Source: Pegea sp. RAD2-039 (lineage: Eukaryota > Chordata > Thaliacea > Salpida > Salpidae). From it: a stretch of 64,000 nucleotides of DNA. Positions 56,642-64,000 of the stretch are shown piece after piece. The notes below the pieces were generated by a model, which saw only the letters and a program-made list of their open reading frames with translations, was not told the origin of the DNA and did not search any database. The stretch covers positions 1,116,001 to 1,180,000 of the forward strand of contig JAQGEQ010000003.1 in the NCBI GenBank assembly GCA_034620365.1, written 5' to 3'. The stretch's first letter is position 1. Each line of letters begins with the position of its first letter. The position numbers and the translations under genes were made by a program.

Positions 56642-59600
56642 TTTATAGCAATTTATCTGAGGAAGATTAGTTTAAGAAGATAGCTTAATAAAGTTTAACA
56701 GATTTCTAATTAACCTCTAAAAGTTTGCTATCTTGTTTAAACAAATAAAAAAAAATAGTGACTGTTAAGAAATTGTTAAATAACCTTATTAACTCTCTCT
56801 TAAAAACTGGTTTTATTCTGATCGAAAAGTTATCTAAGAATATTTCAAATACTTTCAACAAAACCATAAATTTAAGTTGATTAAAAACGTAAAGTAACTT
56901 TAATGTTACATCTTCAAGCTGTAAGTTAAAAATAGATCTGAAAAAATCTGTATTTTCAGGTGATAGAGTAAAAGAGTTTGGTTTTTATTTCTGCTCACTT
57001 GATGGTTCTTCTGAATAACCTCTTAATTCGTGTTTTAGTTTTTGTTGGTGTTTTTATTGCTGGGAACTAATAAAGTTTTAATGAAGAACAAATTGGATCT
57101 TATCTTTGAACATCTTTTTTTAAGTTTTAAAATAGTTTGAATATTGTTCTTCAAATACATTTATTTATTTCAATTGTTTTCTAATATTTCAAATCTCTGA
57201 GTTAGGAAATAAATACTGAAATTTTTTTTTATCCTTATTAATTTTGTATGTAAATTAGTTCCTCTACTTTTATAAACCAAAAATACATTTTAAAATATTT
57301 TTAAAATAAAAAATTTTAAGTTATTTTTTACTGAAAATCAATATTAAGAAATCAAAAGCATATAGTACTCACTTAGATATTCTATTTTTTAATTTTCAAA
57401 AAAAAAATTCTATTTTTTGTTTAAAAATAATCTTTAACTGAATAAAAACTTATCATCAATGTTAAGTAATAAAAAAAAACTTTGCATATGATTGTAAGAT
57501 AGATTAGATGTCAGATTAGGTTATCAATACAAGATTCTAAGAAAATCAGACTTTTAAATTTGTGGTTTTGACGTTGCATGCTGGGGATATTTTAAGGTAG
57601 AAAAACTACAAAACAACATTTTGTTAATTAATATCTTACAAGTTTAGAGTTTGAAAAAAATTAGTTTACTTTAGTGGCATGTTATATGAAGAAATTTAAT
57701 AATTTGCATAAAATAACATTTTATCACGAGTAAAAAATGAACATTAATTGAATATTAAAATTAAATAAAACTTAAAAAGAATTTTCCAATAGTTTTTTCG
57801 AATTGTTTTTATACATATTTTGCTACAATTCTGTTGAACTATTTTTCAAGCTTTAGTTCAGCCTTTTGTATGAAGAGAAGATGATGACGATTTTACGTTA
57901 GAATATTTCTTAACTTCTTATCAATCAAAAAACCGCCAACATTGAAATAGGATTTTCTTTATTAAGATTAAATGCAAAAAATTTATCGAAAATAATAATA
58001 TTTCTGAACTTTGTGAGTTTGTAAGATTTAGTTTTTTTACTCTTTTATTTAAAATAAAAGTCAATCATCTCATTGTATTTATTTAAACTTCAACCATTTT
58101 TAACCTATGATCTTAATTTAAAGATAAAGAAGTATGATTATTACATTGATGACAACAACAAAAAATTAGTTAGTTTCAATTAGCAAAGATTTTTTGGCAC
58201 TAGAGGTTTTTTTATTGATGAAGATGCAAAAAACAATCTTGTGCTGATTGATCTTCATCATATTTAGATTGAAAATGATCAACAACAATCTTTTCAATTT
58301 ATCAAAATTATTTGATATTTTTCAATTGCTACTAAAAAGATACTTCCTTAAAGGAATATCATAAAAGTGACTCACAGAAACCCTTTACATCCGGAGTTAA
58401 AGATTTTTTGTGAGACAAGTTGTTGGGGGGTAAGTTGTGGTTGATATGTGAAGTCAATCTAGTTGACTTTTTTTTAAAACTGGATTCATACTATTGTTGC
58501 TGGTTTTGCAAACCTAAGCTTCTATCACAACACATATAAGTGTACAAAAATGCAGATCATGACAAGATCATGACAAGATTTTAAAAATCAACATTTTGTT
58601 GACATTTCTCAAAATTAATCCTAAACAAATTAGATCATTGGAATGTTTATTTTCACATATTTTGAGTTTGAAGTAAGTATTGAAACTAATTCTATTATTT
58701 TATTAACAGAGTTACATCCTTTACTTGGCTTAAATAGTTGGTGACGAAAATTTTTACATTTTACGGTTACAATTATTTTAGTTAAATAAATTCACAGAAA
58801 ATTTTATCAAAAATTAACAAAATCTCCTGTCTGAAAAATGAGAGTTTTAAACTATTCAACTTATTTTAGTTTATCGAATAAAAGAATATTAGTCATTCAA
58901 AGGAATATGTCTAAAAATGTTTCAATTAAGTTGTAAAAAATATATTTTATAATAAAGTAATTAACTAATTAGGATTTGGAATATTAATTTGAGGAATTTT
59001 TAATAAACATTTATCTTCATTTCTCATAAATAACTTTATGTAATTTATATGTAAACAAGAAGCCATAAAACAAATATAAACTTTAACATTAAATAATTTA
59101 ACATAACATAATGTAAATAAATATTTAGCGGTTTGTTGATCTCTTTTTTTATAAAAAATAGGTCAATCCAGTAATTTCAGCCCAGTACATCTATCAACCA
59201 ATTTTATTATTTAGTAAATTCGTTCTAGCACAGCAGTTCTTACACATAACTTTATAGATTTATCCACAGTCTAGTTTATGATCATGAGTTAGTCCTTGCT
59301 AAGAAATATAGATGAACATGGTTAGGGGTCAGTGTTCTGGTATTTTATGAGTTTTATTACTTTACCTATAAATATATTCTAAGCAATATTAACTTTCTTT
59401 AATTTTTTCAGTTTAGATGGTTGGCGTATAAAAGAGATATTATGAAGGAGATGATGCAATAGTTTTTAGTTTATAATTTTTATATTTATTTTAAGTATTC
59501 ATTACTTTCTCCTTTTTATAAAGCATAAACACAACATTAGAAACTAACAAAAAACCATCTTTGTTTATAAAACGTTTGTTGGAACACAATAAAAGTATTT

Positions 59601-60593
59601 AAAAGTGAGAGAGCTTCATGTGAAGCAGTAAAAATTCCTAAGCCTACATAATCTTAGTTGTTTACAATTTTTATGTCTAATAAACGTAGTAACCTTATTT
59701 AGTGCAGAAAATGTTTATTTAAAGTAAAAATAAATATTTCTAGTTTTGTTTACTTTGTGGCCTTCTTATTCACTTTAATTCATTTCTACTATTAAATCGA
59801 AAATTAATAAAAAATTTGATTAATTCAAACTTTGGTGATAAGGTGGAGTTAACCAACAAAGTCAGTGAAAATTATTCAAATCTAACTTCTAAAGTTGTTC
59901 TGAAATTTTCAGAAGATATTTTACTGAAAAAATCTTTCAAATATTTGTCGGAGGTTTTTTCGGGAAAAATTTAGTAAATTATTAATAAAAGATAAATCAG
60001 GTCATTAAAAAGTATAGTTTTCGCTTATTTACTACATTTGAAAGTAAATTGTATTAAAATAAGGAAGTAACAAAAGTTTTGATAGCTTAGAACTGACATA
60101 GTCAGTAAATATAAATACAATTTGTTTTTTTTATTGCATTCTTAATATTTTTTGTTTCTATTTACTTCACAATTTATAAATTGTTTTTCTTTTTAAATAC
60201 AGCGAAAGTAACAAATTATAGCAAACGATGAAAAAAACTATTTGTTTTATTCATAAATGTTATCTTTTTTTTTAAACAAAAGGTTTTTGAACAATTTTTT
60301 GTATCAATATTTATGTTTTTTTAAATTATATTTTCCTCGTATTATTTTAGATAAAGTTAAAATTTCTATAATAAAAATAAAAATCAATTTATTACTCTTA
60401 TCAATATAAATATCTAAATCAGTCTACTAATAATGTTTTCAAAAAAATTCAGGTAATATTCCCGTTTTATGCAAACTTTGCAAAATATTTATTTAGATAA
60501 AACAAATACTTATTTAGTTTTTTTTACATTTTGTTTTGTTTTTATAGTTTAATAAAAAATTTAATTCTTCTTCTAACTTCAATAATTAAAATT
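56642..60593. other. AT-rich gene desert
   Basis: About 4 kb without a recognisable exon, RNA gene or repeat. The left end should hold the promoter of the receptor gene and the right end that of the SLC22 gene. Confidence 0.35.
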
Positions 60594-63500
60594 ATGGACT
60601 ACAATAAACTGTTAGAAGAATATCCAGGTGTTTCAGTAACACAATTATTTGTAATTTTGTATATTTTGTATGGAAGTATTACCTCGGGATTTATTGTAGT
60701 AGCACCAGTTTTTCTCAATTATGTACCTGAATATCGGTAAAAAAACTTTAAACTTCAATCAATGATAAATGAAAATAATTTATGTTTTAGTTGTAACGTC
60801 ACGCTACCAGAAAATTGGTCCCAAAATCATTTCAGTTTTGATGACTTAGTCAACATTACCACTCCATTTGATTCGAAAACAGAACAATATGAAACTTGCT
60901 ACAGGTGATATTAATTTGCTTGAAGCTGTCTTCTTATAAAAATACAATTCTAACAAAAGCTACTAGTTGTTATATTTATTTAAAGGTATCAGTGCTCAGA
61001 TGATAACAACTCGTGTTCAAACAATGTACTTCAATGCTTTAATCATTCAGCAGACCCAATTAAGTGCAAATCAGGATATTTATACAAAACGAATGTAATG
61101 GAGAGTTCAATTGTTACTCAGGTGATAATCTCACTATTTGTTTATTTCAAATTATTAGGAATTTTAATTTGTAAACTAATAAACATTTTTAAGTCCCACA
61201 TCAAGCACATAAATTATAAATAGCTGTTCAAATGGAGCTCTTGATTTGTAAGCTTATTCGACCAAAACTCTAGGCCACGAAAACTCGTCTTACAGAAAAA
61301 TCTTGTGCTTGGTTGCCGAGAGTGCTAAACACATGCACACTTATAGCAGTTGTATTTCCAAAAGCTCATCACTTACTGCCTCAAATTCAACATAATTTTT
61401 TTATATTAAAGTTTGGTCTTGTATGTGACAACAGCCTTAGAAACACTATCTCTAAATTCCTCTACTTGGCAGCGATGTTTTTTGGATCATTCTGTTTTGG
61501 ATACATTGCAGATAGGTGGATTCATTCAAATATTTTTAAAATTTAAGCATCAAAATTGTTTAGATTTGGAAGAAGAACAGTGATTCAAATTTGTGTTTCA
61601 ATAAATTTAATTTTTCAATTAATTGCAACATTTGTTCCCAATATAAATGTTTATGACTTTTGCCGGTTCTTAATCTCCTTCTCTGATATTGGTTTATTTT
61701 CATCTTCATTTGTATACAGTAAGTGAAGTTTTATAAAAATTTCTTTATTTATTTTGAAGTAAAAATTTAATTTTGTTTTTAGTAACTGAAATAGTCTCTG
61801 CTAAATGGAGAACTGAAATCGGGATAGGCTTTCAAGTGTTTTTTGGAGTTGGTTATAGTTTATTTTCACTGATTGCCTTTTATCGGAACAATTTATTTGA
61901 CATTCAAGTAAGATTTTAAAGTTACACCAAATCAACTCTTATTATTGATTTATTTTCTCTATAATCACTTTATGCTAAAAATATTACCAAAGATAGACCA
62001 AGATTTTTTTTAAAGCAACGACAAGTAAGAAAAACTAAAAATCTTTTTGTTCAGTTTACAAACAAACGAAGGATCATTACAAACGACTAATTTGAAATAT
62101 TATTTGATGAAATATTTTCAATAGAAATCTAAAAATTAAAAATAAACAATAAACTAAAAGATTGGAGTTTGTTAGTTGTAACAAATTTAAGTTGTTTATA
62201 GTTTTAAATATTTTTAACGTAAATCAAAAGCATCAAACCTTTCTATATTCAAAATGACCCTAGGCATATCTATTAGGGTTTTGAGGGAGAAACTGAAATG
62301 GCTGTATAGTTTGATCCGCTTGTTTTATGGATTACTTAAGAAGGGGGTTTACAACCTCAAAGGACCAGAGAACAAACTAAAGAGGCATCAAAGAAGATAT
62401 CATTGTTGCAAAAAGAGCCAAGTACTTTTGCTCACATATCAATTCTGTTTACAAATCTTCAAAGAACCTTTTTTCGATTAAAGCTAAAATACTGTCCAAT
62501 GAAATTGAAACCAATAAATTGGTTAGCAAAATGTAAGAGATATTCTAATTAATTGCTTACTTGTCTTTAAAAGAATCATTTTCCATTATCCCGAACACAG
62601 CTAAGGGTTCAGACTCACAAAAATCATAAATTCTTTCATGAAAATATTGTTTACAGCTGATTTGGGGTATTTGGTATGCACCTTTATTTTTTCTGATGTT
62701 ATTTTTACCTGAATCACCGAGGTGGTTGTTTTCTGTCAACAAAACTGAAAAAGGAATCAAAGTTTGTAATGACTTATTTGAAAACAGATAATTTTCAGCT
62801 AGAAAATATGGTTTTTGAGTTACTAAAATCTATAATAAAACTGCCCTTTTTGCACTTAATTAATGGCTACTTATAATCTTTATAAACCGATTCAATAATG
62901 TTCAGTAAAATGTTTAGTCTTTCCAAATTTAGATTTACCATTAGATTCGAGAATATTTATTCTTTTTTTTTGTGCAGACATCAAAATTTTTATTACCGAA
63001 AAATTATTACGACCTAGATGATGAAGATATTCTTTCAGTTAATACACAAGAAGAAGAAGAAGAAGATGCAGATGATATTTGCTTAATCAAAGATGGCAAT
63101 ATCCAAGATTCAATTCAGGTTTACTTGACAACTAATTCCAAGCTTTTAAATTATTTTTATTTCGTTGTATGCGTTTTTGGAAATTAACATAATCATGATT
63201 TTCAATCGCTTTCTGACAAATTATCAAATTTAATTGACCTACTGATCAAAAATAACAAATTGTAGCAGGATTTAAAAACTAGCGGGGGCTCTTACAATGA
63301 TTTGTTCAAAAGAGGAGTATGGAAAACAACTTTTAAAGTAGTTTTTCTTTGGTTTGTTGTCCAAACTTTTAGTAAACTAACTTCTGAAACAGTTTTTCCA
63401 GGTTATCAAGCACAACACTGTATTATGCTGTAAGTTATATGGTTACTACTGTAGGTGGAAATCTTTTCTATAATAACATCATTAGTAAGGAAACCAGAAG

Positions 63501-64000
63501 TTTTTTTATACTTCAACAAATTCTCTTAACTTTTAGATGGAGCAATGGAAATATTTTCTTATTTAATTTCTTTATCAATTAATAAGGTTGGAAGAAAACC
63601 TGTTTTATTTACTTACTTTTTTATGGCTGGTGTAGGGCTTGTAGCTATGGCGTTTATATCTAATCTGTCTTCAGGAAATGGTGAATAGTTTAATCGATCT
63701 AAAAATATTTTGTCTTAAATATAATATAAGTGACGAATATTGATTATTAATCTCCAATTAAGTTGTAAAGTATAAAAGCGCTTCTTAGAGCAATTTCATT
63801 TTAATAACTAGTATAAAATAACTAGATAAAATATTTTTCTGTCAAATATCTACTACACTCTTTTTAACATATATTTAAGAACCACAGAGGTACATTGTTG
63901 ATGTTTATTTCAGTGAGTGTAATTGTCATTATTGTGATATCCTATGTTGTCAAGTTAGCTTCATCTGGTACGTCAGCTGTTATGTACGCTTATACTTGTG
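60594..64000 (+). CDS. SLC22-type organic ion/carnitine transporter, 3' partial
   Basis: Exons: 60594-60736, 60791-60904, 60986-61121, 61412-61515, 61564-61718, 61783-61907, 62978-63118, 63269-63351, 63402-63484, 63537-63680 and 63914 to the window edge; phases agree. It has a major-facilitator plan: TM1, a large cysteine-rich glycosylated loop ('CNVTLPENWS', 'CSDDNNSC'), 'FGLVCDNSLRN', TM2, the 'GYIADRFGRRT' motif A, TMs 3-5, an acidic loop ('TQEEEEEDADD'), 'LSSTTLYYAVSY', 'SINKVGRKPVLF' and 'GTSAVMYAYTC'. SLC22 proteins carry organic cations, anions or carnitine across the plasma membrane; the substrate is unknown. The exon for TM6 and the PESPRWL-type motif, expected after 61,907, was not found. 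The acceptor at 63,265/63,268 is a tandem AGCAG that could add one Gln. Confidence 0.85.
61908..62977 (+). other. Large SLC22 intron with unexplained open region
   Basis: This interval should contain the exon for TM6 and the PES-x-RWL motif. A plus-strand stretch at about 62,254-62,481 is less AT-rich and includes 'REKLKWLYSLIRLF', faintly like a degraded ES-x-KWLYS block, but no acceptor gives the right phase. I do not call an exon. Confidence 0.3.

Overview
This is an AT-rich animal nuclear DNA window. Genes are broken into many exons with very short introns (often 45-60 bp). A chordate, most likely a tunicate, fits best. The strongest clue is a vitamin-K-type Gla domain joined through one membrane span to a receptor tyrosine kinase; to my recollection this architecture is known from the ascidian Ciona. 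Single-copy orthologues of GNPTG, FYCO1, PSMD10, PDE12 and CCHCR1, a Kir2-like channel and a Gla domain all fit an invertebrate chordate. The species cannot be named from the sequence.

Layout. 1-2.6 kb: the 3' end of a CRAL-TRIO lipid-carrier gene, an intronless GNPTG gene and a tRNA-Val(AAC). 2.8-3.25 kb: a tRNA-derived SINE. 3.5-8.5 kb (minus): FYCO1, 22 phase-consistent exons giving RUN, coiled coil and GOLD but no FYVE finger. 12.1-13.9 kb: PSMD10 (gankyrin). 15.5-19 kb: LINE relics. 20.9-25.7 kb: an intronless Kir2-like potassium channel, then 214 bp later the Gla receptor tyrosine kinase, with a 15-bp minisatellite in one kinase intron. 27.2-30.4 kb (minus): PDE12, 11 exons, 602 codons. 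31-37.5 kb: a nest of CR1-like retrotransposon copies in both orientations, including a 2.9-kb copy inserted into another copy. 38.0-42.1 kb (minus): CCHCR1, with a second SINE copy in an intron. 44-45.2 kb: an unrecognised minus-strand gene. 46.9-54 kb: decayed LINE and other repeats plus a GC-rich 14-bp minisatellite. 55.5-56.6 kb (minus): a three-exon rhodopsin-family receptor. 60.6-64 kb: an SLC22-type transporter running off the right edge.

The genes do not form one pathway. Several proteins belong to the membrane and endosome-lysosome sphere (GNPTG in lysosomal enzyme tagging, FYCO1 in vesicle transport and autophagy, Kir, receptor, SLC22), but nothing in the sequence shows co-regulation. 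The two results most worth a second look are the compact Gla receptor tyrosine kinase, which puts a Gas6/PRRG-type Gla head on an Axl/Met-type kinase, and the FYCO1 orthologue whose exon structure leaves no room for the FYVE finger. The clearest mobile-element story is the nested, inverted CR1-like cluster. Exon boundaries come from reading splice sites and phases by eye; first exons of FYCO1 and the Gla receptor and one exon of SLC22 were not found.
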